A stretch of DNA of 64,000 nt from Sepioteuthis lessoniana (GCA_963585895.1 CAUZXS010000203.1:1-64000), one strand, 5' to 3'; numbered from the stretch's first letter, positions 20,975-32,639 are shown. Notes: generated by a model from the sequence alone, not told the origin. Translations and numbers: made by a program.

Positions 20975-21282
20975 TGAGTTACTTGAAGGTAGCTGCTAAA
21001 GGACTTTTGTAAACATGTTTTGAATAGTTTGTTCCCATGAAATCTCATATGACAAGCAAGTTCGGTTTTGAACAGACCGTACTACAAATGTTTCAAACAA
21101 GTTCAGGTTGTGAAATATCAGAAATCAGTGTCAAGACTTGCTTCAGAACATGTTCAATTCTCCGTCCTTCAAATGCTTTGTGTGTGTGTGTGTATGTGTG
21201 TGTGGTTAGCTGGCTAGCTGTCTGTTTAAAGAGAGCAGATATATTAAATATGACACCTTTTTATAAGCTTCTCGATTGACAG

Positions 21283-21655
21283 ATTGATTGATTGGTTTTA
21301 ATGGCATATTAACTTATCTTGGTTTATTTTATGCCTAGATGGTATAGAATCGTGTTCATTATTTATTCATATTTGCATTTTTGAGTAATTATTTCTTAAG
21401 AGTTTTTTTCTAAACATAGTTATAACGAATACGAATTATTTCTAAACAGATCTATTGACCGATAGATGAGACTCTAACAGATACTACCACCCCGGAACAG
21501 AGAGGACGTTTGAATAATAGCAATGAAGAAGTTCTCTATATACCCAGATCTCCAAAACTGGAGCCTCACCATCAGATACAATTTAGTGTCATACCTAGTA
21601 CACACTTTTTGGAGAAAAACTCATACCCCTCTGCAGGTTATACAACCATTGTATT
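21283..21655 (-). mobile_element. TVH composite repeat, diverged copy
   Basis: Tail at left (TTTTAATGGCATATTAAC), weak VNTR, and head at about 21480-21655 (ACTACCACCCCGGAACAGAG, GGAGCCTCACCATCAGATAC). The plus-strand 109-residue frame across it is an accident of the head. Confidence 0.55.
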
Positions 21656-21659
21656 CACT

Positions 21660-22690
21660 GACAAGTTTCTCGTTGTCAAATTTGATATCTCAATAATGAA
21701 TCAGAACTGTTCCAAGTTTATTGCTATAGCTTTTCCGAGTACATTCGACAGATATCATTGTCAAGAAAAAACAAGAGTTAAACTCTTATATTTTGATTAC
21801 ATTTATCGTCAAGTTTTTAGACATTTTTTAAAATTTTAACTGTATATCATGTCACGTGTTGGTGATGTCAGTTCTGTTTCATATTTTCAATACATTTCAA
21901 AACGCCTACTTTTAAATCTTCAGATCTGTAAAATCAATAAAATATTTTATGCATAAAACAAAAAAAAAACGTCTGCATATTTCTCTCTAAATACACGATA
22001 CATAGTACTTTAAGTAAGCCAGATGTAAGCCTTTAGATTTGTACAGATGGTAAATTTTAAAGCATAAAATGCATCAGAGGGTAGCTTCGTCAGCTATTAA
22101 CAAGAAAATGATATTCGTCAATAAAAACGTCAAAAACTTATAACGAGTCAAGTAAGAATGTTTCAACCATCCGTAAGCAAAATTATTTGACAAGAATCCT
22201 GATATAAAAAAAATGTAGCTCCCTACTGAAAACGATAGGTTTTGATTTCTGCTGGGTTTTTTTTGTTTGTTTGGTTTTGTTATTCTTTTTTATACATTTA
22301 TACAGTATTACATTATCGTATTCTAGAAATAACCCGAAAAATTCAACACACAAATAAACATAACTAGATCAATTCAGATTTAATGTTCACTTTATTTTCA
22401 TCTGTAAATGAATACGTACCGAAAATTTTATCAGAATCAATTAGTTGAATTATAGATTTTCTTATTATTGAATTTCAGAAGATGTTGTTATTTATAAAAT
22501 ATCACGTCATTGATTTCGTTTTAAAAGTAAACTTTCAAACTAAGCACTTTTAATTTTTTCTTTTTTTTTTAAATTTTCATTCATTTCTTTCTTTTTATTT
22601 ACCTCTTCCGTTTCTTTTTCTCGATAACTTCCATTCCTTTTCACTCCTTTCTTTTATTCCGTCTTTCCATTCCATTGAGTCAGGCTATGA
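21660..22690. other. No recognisable feature
   Basis: AT-rich unassigned DNA with T-rich runs at 22257-22290 and 22555-22640. Confidence 0.5.
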
Positions 22691-22692
22691 AT

Positions 22693-22932
22693 AAAGTAAA
22701 GTTGGCGACTGTAGTCGAGAACGACTCGAAGGCTCCCTTTTCTGTAGCTACAACACCGAGATGTATTGGGAAGGCGCAACTCTTTTCCCTGGATTGCTCC
22801 ACTTTACTCTTGATACTTACCTTATAATGCAAAGTTTTAAGCAAGAAGGTATCAAGTACTATTTCAAAAGTCTTTGGTATGACTCGACCTGGGATTGAAC
22901 CCCGGTCTCCCGGACCATTGGCGAACAATCTA

Positions 22933-22940
<8 letters not shown>
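22693..22940 (-). mobile_element. SINE-C, full-length copy
   Basis: Minus strand: B box GGGGTTCAATCCCAGGTCG near 22890-22900, AGTACTTGATACC, GTGGAGCAATCC, and 3' part AAGGGAGCCTTCGAGTCG ending near GTCGCCAAC (22697). The A-box side abuts a (CT)n tract at 22939-22966. Confidence 0.8.
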
Positions 22941-22964
<24 letters not shown>

Positions 22965-23005
22965 CGTATTCATTTTCCTTTTCTCTCTGACGTGTAGCGT
23001 GCTAC

Positions 23006-23190
23006 CAGAATTGATAACAAGGCGAAACATTCGAATACATGTGTTCATGCCTTATTTTATTGTTATCATTTGTTTTTCTTTTCATGATTTTATCTTAATC
23101 AAAACGAAATGGTTCATCATTCACCTAAAGTGATAACAAGGTGCAACATTCGAATATATGTGTTCATGCCTTATCTTACTGATATCATTT
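23006..23190. repeat. 65-bp direct repeat, 122-bp period
   Basis: GATAACAAGGCGAAACATTC with GTGTTCATGCCTTAT (about 23010-23068) recurs as GATAACAAGGTGCAACATTC with the same follow-on (23130-23190). Confidence 0.8.
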
Positions 23191-23194
23191 CTTT

Positions 23195-24240
23195 ATTTGC
23201 CGGACTCGTGGAAATTCCACAGAACGAAAAACTATTAAAAGGGTCTATTACAGCCAGGAAGTATAATTTGGATCAGATCAAATACTGCGTTTAAAACTCC
23301 GATTGAATTGCCCGGTGTTAGCTGCATCTATCCTCACTTAGCAGCGTATTCATTAGTCATGAATTAATGTATATTGGTTTGTTGAAGATTTGAGCTCCAA
23401 TGATCCGATGAGCTCTGAAGTGTTGATAAGCTCCAACATTGTGTTATTGAAAGCTGAAAAGGGAAAAGAAAAGCGCCCGAAGATTGCTCCTTACCAGCAA
23501 TACCATTATCCACAAAATAGACTATACAACTATATATTTATCTTGTAGAATTAAGTAAAATATGTGTATTAATTATTTTATAGATTGCTATTGCATATAT
23601 ATATTTTTAATTATTGTAAAATTGACGATAGGATTTATATATAATAAAATTGTAAATTATCCACTCTTGTTCCACAGTTTGTTTTTCGTTTTGTGGAATT
23701 TTCACGGGTTCTGCAAATAGTAATAATTTATTGTAACCTAACAAAAGGTTACTGAAAGAGAAATAACCAAAACGGAGGCTGGAAATAAAATGGAAATGTT
23801 TATAACATTAACAAAATACAATACTCACCAGCGGCGTGAGGAAGGTAAACCACTGCTAGTGGTGTACAAATGAATCAGCATATTAACCCCACCTCACAAT
23901 AGCGTTCAACATATTTATGAGGAATGGGACATATCAATTAATGTTCATAGGTAGGATATACAACATAATTACAGTATAAACTCGAGTACTGAACGACATT
24001 TTGTAATGAAAAATCCCTAATTTCTACCCATAAAAAAGCTGTTTTTATCGGCAAAGTAAGGCCCAGTAACAAGGTAAGCTTTGATGTTTAAAAACATCCA
24101 AATTGACTTAGGAGGAGGGTGGAAGAATATCCCACTTGGCTGTGAGGAGATATATAGATGAGCGTAAAGTGCAAACGAAAGAACAGACAGGCAAAATTAT
24201 AATATATATTACTATAAAATTGAAATATTACATGGTATTT
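23195..24240. other. No recognisable feature
   Basis: Unassigned sequence. A short RNA gene or weak promoter could not be excluded by eye. Confidence 0.45.
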
Positions 24241-24242
24241 AC

Positions 24243-24288
<46 letters not shown>
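24243..24288. repeat. (TA)n(TG)n compound microsatellite
   Basis: TA 24243-24257, then TG to 24288. Confidence 0.95.
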
Positions 24289-24784
24289 CTTTTTATTGCG
24301 TCCCGTTTTCTGTCGCTCCCAAAATAAAGACAAAGATGTTTTCCGAAGACACTCATATAGAATGACACTGTTAGTAAAACTCACTACGGGAAGTATTCGC
24401 CTTAAGTCAGAACCGACTAACAATGAACTGGTTGGAACCAAACCCCATCGTAACTCAAGGATTAACTGTACACATTATAATCCGTTTAGCAAACACAGGA
24501 TTTGCCGGACAGGATTTAGGAAACAAATAAGTTAAAATTTTCATTCAGTGTAGCCATTATATTAAGATTGAAATACCAAATTCTGGAGGTTGACGGAAGA
24601 TAAATAAGATAATAATCACATTATTATCTTAGTCCCGACTATATTAAAACTTGAAGGTGCGTTTAGCAGAACGTTGGGGTCGCTGTTTATCTCGATCATC
24701 TGTGTTCAAGGGAGATAACTGTTGTAATATTCATATTTCTCAAATGGAGCCTTGTCAGTAATTTTTACTGTTATCATGACAAGT

Positions 24785-25075
24785 AATTGCCGCGCTTAGC
24801 GTAACGGTTATAGTTATAAGAAATGGAATTGGCAACCCGAAGGCAACTCCAGCTCAGGGCCCTTTATTTTACTTTGCGTAAATGCCTTTGGAAAGGCATG
24901 AGTCCGTCTATTACCCCTGCCATTTATTAGCTATGGATACACATTAGGGCAGATTGGGTTCCTTAGCCTGGAGAAAAAAAAAGTCTACAGTGAAACCTGT
25001 TGTACTCTACTTAGTGCCATATCCTGCTCGTGGTGTGGGGGGTAGGTGAAATATAGAGACTTAAATTTGATAGAT
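24785..25075 (+). mobile_element. SINE-B, diverged full-length copy
   Basis: Head GCTTAGCGTAACGGTTATAG, AAATGGAATTGGCAACCCG, central domain GGAAAGGCATGAGTCCG and TTAGCTATGGATACA, then GTTCCTTAGCCTGGAG and the 3' end CATATCCTGCTCGTGGTG. The B box is degraded (GGCAACTCCAGC). Confidence 0.7.
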
Positions 25076-25148
25076 GCAGGTATAGGTTTTCATCCCACCT
25101 TCTCGTTCTTTAGTCAAAAACAAAATATTTAAGACATTGATTCATAAT

Positions 25149-25502
25149 CTAAAGGTCCAGGTATACAGGGTTGTCATTGTCAACTCTGTTGAATAAAAAC
25201 ATTGAAATTTCTTTTGACACTTTCTTAATAATGGCAAGTTCTTCGAATTGTTTCTGAAGTAATAAGCCGGTCTTGTTATATTGCTGCTCATGTTGTAATA
25301 TATCACCTTGACCTGCGATGAATCCGACAGATGTTGTTGACAGATACATCTGGCCATAGGTAAAATCAACAAAACGGTTCCGAGAACCAGCATTGCATGC
25401 ATATGTGCCGTGGCAGTGAAGGGCAAACATCGCGTAGGTTTGGGCCGTTGTCAATGAAAGACAAGCGTTGCGTGGGTGTGGACCATGACCAATGAGGGAC
25501 AA
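25149..25502 (-). other. Open frame of 117 codons, not recognised
   Basis: The C-terminal half has ordinary composition (LQKQFEELAIIKKVSKEISM, NRVDNDNPVYLDL). The N-terminal half is encoded by three units of a roughly 38-bp tandem repeat (25405-25525). A second frame overlaps on the same strand. No domain or splice context is visible. More likely chance or a decayed element than a host exon. Confidence 0.15.
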
Positions 25503-25525
25503 GCGTTGCTTGTGATCGTGTGGGA
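25405..25525. repeat. About 38-bp minisatellite, three degenerate units
   Basis: Units contain GTGAAGGGCAAACATCGCGT, AATGAAAGACAAGCGTTGCG and AATGAGGGACAAGCGTTGCT. The unit is GC-richer than its surroundings. Confidence 0.7.
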
Positions 25526-25855
25526 GTTAGGGGCTGCCGAGAATTTTAAGATACAGATCCAACGGGAAGTTCCGACTCTGTGCGAGCGAACTCACTCTCC
25601 GATCGCAAGCGTCACCGTCGACGAATAAAGATGTTAGACTATATATATATATATATATATGAGTTGTTAAGATCGAGTGGTTGTATACTACAATGTTGCT
25701 CTTGTTTCTCTTGAAGGAATTCGTTGGGACATCCAATAATAGAAAAAACAAAGATTTAATTTTACACTTATGTATTTAAAGGATTTCTTATCAATTTTAA
25801 AGAAATATGAGCGAAGTTGTAAGGGATTCAAACATTCTAATAATTGCCTGTTTCA
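25526..25855. other. CpG-containing stretch and short (AT)n; possible LTR relic
   Basis: GCGAGCGAACTCACTCTCCG and GCGTCACCGTCGACGAATAA give several CpGs and an AATAAA signal (25624), followed by AT repeats (25638-25660). An LTR end is conceivable; no tRNA primer site or paired LTR was found. Confidence 0.25.
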
Positions 25856-25864
25856 AGTTAAACA

Positions 25865-26172
25865 GTCATTTTAGAATATCTAAAAAGAAAAAAAAACAAT
25901 ATGTAAGTGTACTTCATATATTCAATTATTTCCGGGAAAAAACGAAAATGGAACGAGGATTTATCGGATGTTACTTTGATTTGGTTTCTGTGCATATACC
26001 ACTTGTTCATAGGGTCAAAATTCAATTTCTTGCACAATTCCCATTGGATCAACCAGTCATGTCTAGTTTTATATTAATTTTGCATTAATTTGCTGCATTT
26101 GCTTATTATGTGATTGATCGTTTCGTCTCTATCGTCACATAACCAACATTTGCTATTTTTGTAACGTCTTAT
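25865..26172 (-). pseudogene. RLE-type LINE, CCHC knuckle and start of endonuclease region
   Basis: Minus-strand frame NSKCWLCDDRDETINHIISK followed by C: a Cys-X2-Cys-X7-His-X4-Cys knuckle, as found between RT and restriction-like endonuclease in R2/R4/NeSL-type LINEs. It continues WLIQWELCKKLNFDP, NKWYMHRNQ and then breaks before the PD-D/E-X-K motif. It belongs with the RT portion at 27440-28780, from which it is separated by a duplicated segment and a mariner. Confidence 0.75.
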
Positions 26173-26182
26173 CTATCTATCT

Positions 26183-26620
26183 CTTGTTTAAATGAAAAAC
26201 TGGCTATAACCAAGTTTCCAAACTAACAAAATATATTAAATAAAGGATCAGATCTACTTTGAAAATGCATGTAGGAAAATAAGTCTTTATCACCCGATGC
26301 ACCATACCATCATTACTCGAATAACTAGAAACAACTTGAGAAACATTTATAAAACATATTCAAAAATGTAATAATTCAAAGTTTAATAAACAAAATGTTA
26401 AGTTTTGATTTAGGGATTTTGCAATGACACCATCGCCAACATGTGAAACAGAAGAAAATATCAGCATATATGGAAATATGTTTCAGGAAATGCCCACATA
26501 TAAAAAATAACGCTTGTTGCTATACCGCAATAAGTATTTAAAACATTCCAGACGTTTTAAATATTACCTCACCAAAGTTTTTATTTTCTTTTATTATTTT
26601 ATTCTATAATTGAAATGTAA
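26183..26620 (+). repeat. Near-identical direct repeat, copy 1
   Basis: Paired with 29385-29760. Over the first 325 bp there are only about five or six mismatches (for example GATGCACC/GATACACC, CAACTTGAG/CAACGTGAG). Copy 1 has about 58 bp after 26510 that copy 2 lacks, and then they rejoin (AGTTTTTATTTTCTTT). No coding content. Confidence 0.9.
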
Positions 26621-26624
26621 TATA

Positions 26625-27436
26625 TACGAGGTGCATACGATAAGTCTCCAGACTTTTTCGTATGGGCACTTTTATTGATAGTACACACATGAAACTCTAG
26701 TCCCCTTTCCAAGTAATCTCCTCCGGCTGCAATGCACTTGTACCGTTCCAACAACTTATGAGAGGCTCCATGGAAGTCCTCCTGTGTGGGCGTGTCAATG
26801 ACCTTCGTCATAGCCTCTTTCATCTTCTCAATTGTCTAATAACGACAACCTCTGAGCTTAGGGAATAACCAAAAGTCGCAAGGAGCAAGGTCTGGACAAT
26901 AGGGACGGTGAGGAACTGTCTTGATACCCATCTTGGTCAAATAGTCTATGACAAGGATGGAGTTGTGGACTGGAGCATTGTCTTGGTGGAAATGCCACTG
27001 ACCCGATTTGAAGATTGCTGGCCTCTTCCGACGGAATCTCTCCCTGACCTCCCTCAAAACCTCAACATAGTAACCCTAACTCTAACCCTTTAGCCAGTCA
27101 ACTCTGGTATATTGACTTCCTTACTCCTCCCACACTTCTCATCATCCCTCATAGACTCCCTGCCTTCCTTGAATCTCTTTTGCCACTCAAAAACTGATGT
27201 TCGATTCATTCAAGATGGTCTAAAAGCAGTCTGAAGCATTCCATACGTTTCTCTGGCATTTTTTCCAAGTTTAAAACAGAATTTTATGGCATATCAAAAG
27301 TGTCAGATTGCATTTTTGAAATTCACCAGCTATGACAGTCAGGGTGTATTCCAATTGCTGCTGTAGCTGTTCATTTGAACCTGAAATCATAAAAATTGGT
27401 CAATCATCTCATAAGATGTATAGCAATAACATAGCA
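26625..27436 (-). pseudogene. Mariner, internally deleted, right end lost
   Basis: It begins at a TA with the terminal repeat TACGAGGTGCATACGATA (26625). Minus-strand frame: FHQDNAPVHNS, then YCPDLAPCDFWLFPKLRGCR, EEMKEAMTKVIDT. Exactly 34 residues separate the two aspartates (QDN and PCD), the mariner D34D signature. The helix-turn-helix N-terminus (LEKNARETYG-like) is fused almost directly to the catalytic half, so the first catalytic Asp region is missing. The junction (27070-27090) is AACCCTAACTCTAACCC, telomere-like. The 5' end of the transposase side is lost at 27436 where an RLE-LINE fragment begins. Confidence 0.85.
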
Positions 27437-27439
27437 TGC

Positions 27440-28780
27440 TGGTGTCTATTTCCAATATTCCTAAGTACTTGTAAGTTTCTTTTTCTCCGAGCGTTCTGAT
27501 TTTTTCTTCATTTGGTAATTCTATTCCTTCAGTTATTCGTCTTTTTCCACTCTACATTATCAGCATGATACATATTCTATACTAAATTCTATCCCTATAT
27601 CCTGATTGTATATTCTAATGACCTATATTAGGGTCCCTTAATCTTTTTCTCTTTTTGCAGTTTGATGTCATCCATGTACATTAAGTGATGGATCTTTTCT
27701 TGCGTTTTTTTGTAAGTTTGTATCACCTGTGAATTTCCTAAGTATGCAATTGAGAGGTATGATAGATATCAAAAATAGTGACAGAGATAGTGCATCTCTC
27801 TTGAATATACCTCCCTGGATTTTCACCTCAGCTAAACTTTTTCCTTCTGCTGTCAATTCCTCTTTCTCAGTTTTTCTTGGTTTCCTTGATGAACATTGAC
27901 TTCGTTGGGTATCTTTTACATTTGGAGATTATCTAGCTTTGTGGAACCATATCGTATGTTTTTTTATAGTCAAACTATGCAATTACTACATTTTTCGTCT
28001 CGTTTTACTCTCCTTGCGGATGTGTTGATCAATGTATAATATATTTCCTATTACTCTTGTTCCACTGTGGCATTCTTTCTATTCTTCGGTGAACAGTCCG
28101 AGGAGCGAGTTGTAAATCTCCTCCCTAATTTGTAATTTTAGTATCTTTAGTATTTTCCAAATCGTCAGTATGCACGTAATGGGTCTGTAGTTTTGGGGTA
28201 GGAGGGAGCGATTCCTTTTCGAGTTCTCTGTGGATCAGAGTGGTCTTTCCTTTCGTTATCTATTTGGGTATATTTGTTTTTTTCTAAGTATCTAATAATT
28301 TCGATATCCAATCTGTCGTGGATTGAAGTATATTTTTTAAACCAGAATCCTTGTATGCCATCGTGGCCAGGCGTTTTTCAGTTTAGTACATTTTTGAGTG
28401 TTGCTCAGATTGAATTCAGTTGTATTCTTGCCTTAAGGCCTTCTTCAAGTGCTTGTAACTCTTTTCCCTTGTTTATCCATTCGGTTTTTCTGTTATGTTC
28501 TCTCCGTTTTCATATTTGGCTCCAAAATTTTTTCCATTAATCCGGTTATTGTTATGTCTTTACCCATTCTTTCCTTATATATACAGGTAGAATTTTTTCT
28601 GTTGTTTTGGAATATCTAGTTTTTTTCTGTATTGTTTGATCCTTTCGCGGTATCTTTTTCATCTTCCCTCTTTTTGATTCATCTCCTCGAGTTGTATCGT
28701 TTGCTTTGTTTGCGGTGTTGCTTTTCTGTTTTCATCCCAACATATTCATGCGTTTTTCTTCTTTCATAGCATTTCTTATC
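27440..28780 (-). pseudogene. RLE-type non-LTR retrotransposon (R2/R4/NeSL group), RT domain
   Basis: Degraded reverse transcriptase on the minus strand, in order: GIQGFWFKKYTSIHDRL (about 28390-28310), KGIAPSYPKTTDP (about 28210), VKIQGGIFKRDALSLSLFLI (27840-27780, motif B), YMDD in HLMYMDDIKL (about 27670, motif C) and YKYLGILE (about 27475). Catalytic DD is retained although the frame is broken repeatedly. The 5' end fades near 28780, and the 3' end is cut at 27440 by the neighbouring mariner. The clade call rests on the CCHC/RLE pieces elsewhere in the window. Confidence 0.75.
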
Positions 28781-28966
28781 TATGTTTCCACTCTATATTA
28801 TTATAATTATTAGTTAGAGTTTCTAAAATCTAAAACATATAAGGAAAAGTTGTTTTGGTGGAATGTATCCTTTTTGGGATGTAGAGATATTTTTTACAAG
28901 AAATGAATCCACAACATCCTGTATCCTATAAGTCTTTAGTTTACTCGATAAGAAATGTCAAGTCAG

Positions 28967-29006
<40 letters not shown>

Positions 29007-29384
29007 TTTCCCAAATATATTCCATTGAAATACTTTCAAAAGTTATTTCGTATGAAAAACATGACAGAAATAAAATAAAGAAAAGTTATTAAATTGCGTA
29101 CATGAAAGATACACCAATAATACCTGCCTGTAAACTGTAGACCACAGCGTCAATGCTTTTTGAATGGAAATTATCTTCACCTCCTGAGTAATCTACCAAG
29201 CCACCTTTAAGAAAAGATTTACATCGGTTCGGAAAAAATGAACTGTTTCTAGACACTTTTGATCCCCCATAGGAAATTCATTTACAACACGGCCATTTCT
29301 GACTACGTATGAGACCTCAAAGACAAAAAATCCACAATATTATGGAAAATAAGAAAAAACTATACCAGCATATAACCAGATATA
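28781..29384. other. Unassigned sequence with (TA)n
   Basis: TA tract 28971-29000. The remainder is ordinary AT-rich DNA. Confidence 0.5.
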
Positions 29385-29760
29385 TCTCTTGCTTAAATGA
29401 GAAACTGGCTATAACCAAGTTTCCAAACTAACAAAATATATTAAATAAAGGATCAGATCTACTTTGAAAATGCATGTAGGAAAATAAGTCTTTATCACCC
29501 GATACACCATACCATCATTACTCGAATAACTAGAAACAACGTGAGAAACATTTATAAAACATATTCAAAAATGTAATAATTCAAAGTTTAATAAACAAAA
29601 TGTTAAGTTTTGATTTAGGGATTTTGCATTGACACCATCGCCAACATGTGAAACAGAAGAAAATATCAGCGTATATGGAAATATGTTTCAGGAAATGCCC
29701 ACATATAAATATTAGCTAACCTAAGTTTTTATTTTCTTTCATTATTTTATTCTATAATTA
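29385..29760 (+). repeat. Near-identical direct repeat, copy 2
   Basis: See 26183-26620. It ends in a 72-bp TA tract, whereas copy 1 ends at the mariner. Confidence 0.9.
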
Positions 29761-29764
29761 AAGA

Positions 29765-29766
<2 letters not shown>

Positions 29767-29838
<72 letters not shown>
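29767..29838. repeat. (TA)n microsatellite
   Basis: About 70 bp of nearly pure TA. Confidence 0.95.
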
Positions 29839-29840
<2 letters not shown>

Positions 29841-29902
29841 CTCACGGAGGTTTTAAAGACAACAGGAAGAAACTAACAGCAGAATAGCAGCGAATCCTTA
29901 TG

Positions 29903-30512
29903 GTTGGTTGGTTGGTTGGATTTATGGCGTATCAACTTTTATAGGTTATTTAACACCAAATTAATTTTTATGAAATTAGTTCTATTTCAAACAATTCAGT
30001 TTAGGATAAGTACGCTGTTTAAATGTAGCTAATTCAGTTTAGTATATGTACAGATTTTGTTTACATACAGTTAAATGTCAAAACAGTTCTATATTAAACA
30101 ATTCAGTTTAGTGTAAGTACAGTTTCGATGTCAAAAAAACAGTTCCATTTCAAATAATTCAGTTTAGCAAAAACACGCAGTTTAAATGTAAGTACGGTTT
30201 AATCGTCAAAAACATTTCTATTTCAAGCTATTCCGTTTAGTCAAACAATTCAATTTAACATAAGTATGCCATTAGTTCTATTCAACCCATAGATAGGGCT
30301 TTATCAGGTGCTACCACGCCGGGCCAGAGTAGACCTGGGAGGAATGGTAATGAAGGAGTGCTCCGCATTCCCCAAGCCCCAGCATCACTGGAACCTCACC
30401 ATCAGATTGTTTAGTGTCATTTTCAGGACACTCGTTGGTGGGGGGGGTCTTACCCCCCTCCCTGCAGAAGTGCAGTCATTGTATTCTACAGCCCCAGCCG
30501 ACTGGGCAAGAA
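29903..30512 (-). mobile_element. TVH composite repeat, complete copy
   Basis: Tail 29903-29965 (GGTTGGTTGGTTGGATTTAT, GCGTATCAAC), VNTR 29975-30275, head 30290-30512 ending GCCCCAGCCGACTGGGCAA. The head has a G8 run at 30440. Confidence 0.8.
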
Positions 30513-30667
30513 TCTTTATGAATATCATGGCAACTATATTTTACGGAGAATTCAGGATTTTGTTGGGAACCCATGGAGCCAGTGGCACAAGTATTTTTTT
30601 TACTTGTCCGTTTCCAGAAATCACAGATTGTACAAGCTGATTGTCTCCTCAGTAACTTTAGGTAGAA

Positions 30668-30905
30668 TTAGGTTGGTTTGGATTCTTTGGTTTAATGACA
30701 TAGCAACCTTCAATGCTTATTAAATGTCAAAGCAACTCTTATAGAATAACTCTAGTGGTATTATCTCATCCATAATTTGACGCATAAGGGATTCCATATG
30801 TTTCCTAATAGTATTCCTTCGAAATTGCGTCTTGAGTTCGAACTCGCTTCGTACGATCTCACAATCCAGTTCGTAAACCATGACGCTGCTGACAACTCCT
30901 CGCAG
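30668..30905 (-). mobile_element. SINE-A, diverged copy
   Basis: Minus strand: CGAACTCAAGACGCA B-box region, central region reduced, tail GCATTGAAGGTTGCTATGTC then AAACCAAAGAATCC. The A-box side is degraded (CAGCAGCGTCATGGTT). Confidence 0.7.
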
Positions 30906-31184
30906 GTAGAACAGTAACCATACTATTGAAAGTTGCGTCTGGATTTTATCTAGAATCAAAATTATCTATACAATATATCGAAATATTCACCCAGATATTT
31001 TGTAGCAGCACAACTCATCATATGCAATAAAGGCATAATAAGCCACAAGGTTTTTTTTTAAGTACTGAACTGAACAATATAGGACCTCAGAAATAGTTAC
31101 ATAGTCATAACACTTTTCATTTTAATTGAACAGAGCAAGTTTGATCGGCTATTTCGCAATTACAACTACACCAAAATTGAAATC
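30906..31184. other. No recognisable feature
   Basis: Unassigned spacer between two SINEs. Confidence 0.5.
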
Positions 31185-31400
31185 AAGGCACACTTAACGC
31201 AACGTTTACCATCTTAGGATATAAAACCAGCGACCCGAATTCAAATCATGGATGAAGCTGTGGGTATTTCATTTCATGCTTATGTCCTTGGGGAAGACAT
31301 TAATTTATCTCTTCTCTACTCTGAGTTAATAGTATAGCGGTCTGGGTTCTTCAGCTTCAGTCTGATAACCAGTCTATGAGTTGAAAAAAGCTTTGCTTAA
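31185..31400 (+). mobile_element. SINE-B, diverged copy
   Basis: AAACCAGCGACCCG, B box GAATTCAAATCATGG, GTCCTTGGGGAAGAC in the central domain, and GGTCTGGGTTCTTCAGC then AACCAGTCTATGAG. Confidence 0.7.
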
Positions 31401-31729
31401 AAATTGACCTGTTGTTACAAAACTGCAAGGAGTGCGTTACGCTGCCTTTTTTAGTCATGATTCCTGGGCTTAAATTTTTCATACTCATTAAAGTTATGAA
31501 ATGCTGAAGAACCCATTAAAGTCATATTTACCACGGAAAAAGCCAGATTTTCTGTCGAAATACTTATTCAGAACTCGAACTCAAATTGAAATGCCAAATA
31601 AAACGCATGATTTGCTAAGTGCTTGTATTTTAAGACAGTGAAAAATTTAGAGTATTTTGAGGAACTTATATTTTATAGAAATGGCAATAAGAAGCGTTAC
31701 ACTTGAAAACTTTTTTTTTTAATTCGGAT
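31401..31729. other. No recognisable feature
   Basis: Unassigned sequence. Confidence 0.5.
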
Positions 31730-32205
31730 AATCAAGACGGTAATTCCACAAGAATGTGCCAGGCAGCGGTCGTATCGATTCTGCTATATGGATGCACTAC
31801 TAGGACGCTAACTAAACGGCTGAAGAAGAAGCTAGACGGCAATTACACAAGTATGTTGAGAGCAATATTGAACAAGTCCTGGCGGCAACACCCCACAAGG
31901 CACCAACTATACGGCCACCTGCCTCCCGTCACGAAAACTATACAAGTTAGACGAACCAGACACGCAGGACACTGCTGGAGAAGCAAGGACGAACTCATCT
32001 GTGATGTACTCCTATGGACTCCCGCATATTGCCAAGCAAAAGCAGGACGACCAGCTCGAACATATATACAGCAGCTACATGAGGATACGGGATGTAGCCC
32101 TGAAGACCAGCCAGAAGCGATGAATGATAGGGAGAAGTGGCGAGAGAGGGTCAGGGATATCCATGCTAGCGGCACGACATGATGATGATGATGATGATGA
32201 TGATT
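31730..32205 (+). pseudogene. RTE-clade LINE, C-terminal 150 codons still open
   Basis: The best-preserved RTE C-terminus: QAAVVSILLYGCTTRTLTKR, KLDGNYTSMLRAILNKSWRQ, GHLPPVTKTIQVRRTRHAGH, AGRPARTYIQQLHEDTGCSP, and a tail of (GAT)n at 32179-32202. The frame is uninterrupted for about 140 residues but lacks the RT catalytic domain, so the copy is 5' truncated and dead. A (GA)n expansion is absent here. It lies 1.8 kb from, and opposite to, the longer copy at 33966-35250. Confidence 0.9.
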
Positions 32206-32207
32206 GG

Positions 32208-32420
32208 GAGTATGGAGGACTTTGTCACTGCTATTACTTCCAGGTTCACTTTTACTCACAACGTTTGTGCTTGAGTCAAATAGATTTGTTTGAAAACCAT
32301 TTGTATTAGCTTGGAATACATGATACCATATAACTTAGAGGAAATTATTTCTATTGATAGTTATTGGACGTTATAATTTTTTACTAAGAATTATTACTAG
32401 TTATTTGAAACAATATGTGG
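32208..32420 (+). mobile_element. TVH head end plus VNTR remnant
   Basis: TTACTTCCAGGTTCACTTTT, CAAATAGATTTGTTTG, then units with TTGGAATACATGATACC. It begins directly at the RTE tail. Confidence 0.5.
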
Positions 32421-32520
32421 GAGTCCCCGTGGCATGATGGCTAAAATGTTAGACTGCGACGTTGTAATTTGCGCTATCATGTTACTTTTGGACTTATTCC
32501 TCTAGCGCGTAAACAAATGA
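32418..32520 (+). mobile_element. SINE-A, 5' portion only
   Basis: GAGTCCCCGTGGCATGATGG head, AGACTGCGACGTTGTAA, GTTACTTTTGGACTTATTCC. It stops before the central domain, where a TVH head fragment takes over. This is a 3'-truncated copy, unusual for target-primed retroposition. Confidence 0.65.
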
Positions 32521-32527
32521 TTATAGA

Positions 32528-32637
32528 CGTTGTTTATTGTCATATCTAGGACACTCGTTGTGGGGGGGGTCTTACCCCTCTGCAGAGATGCAGTTAATGT
32601 ATTTTAGAGCCCCAGCTGACTGGGCAAGAAGGAATCT
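32528..32637 (-). mobile_element. TVH head, 5' portion
   Basis: CATATCTAGGACACTCGTTG to CCCAGCTGACTGGGCAAG. Confidence 0.7.
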
Positions 32638-32639
32638 GT

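Noticed and set aside
22680..23048. 122-residue minus-strand frame
   Set aside because: It is SINE-C plus a (GA)n tract; the PGDRGSIPGRVIPKT string is the SINE head read as protein.
27065..27095. Interstitial telomere
   Set aside because: Only about three CCCTAA-like units, and they fall exactly at the mariner deletion junction.
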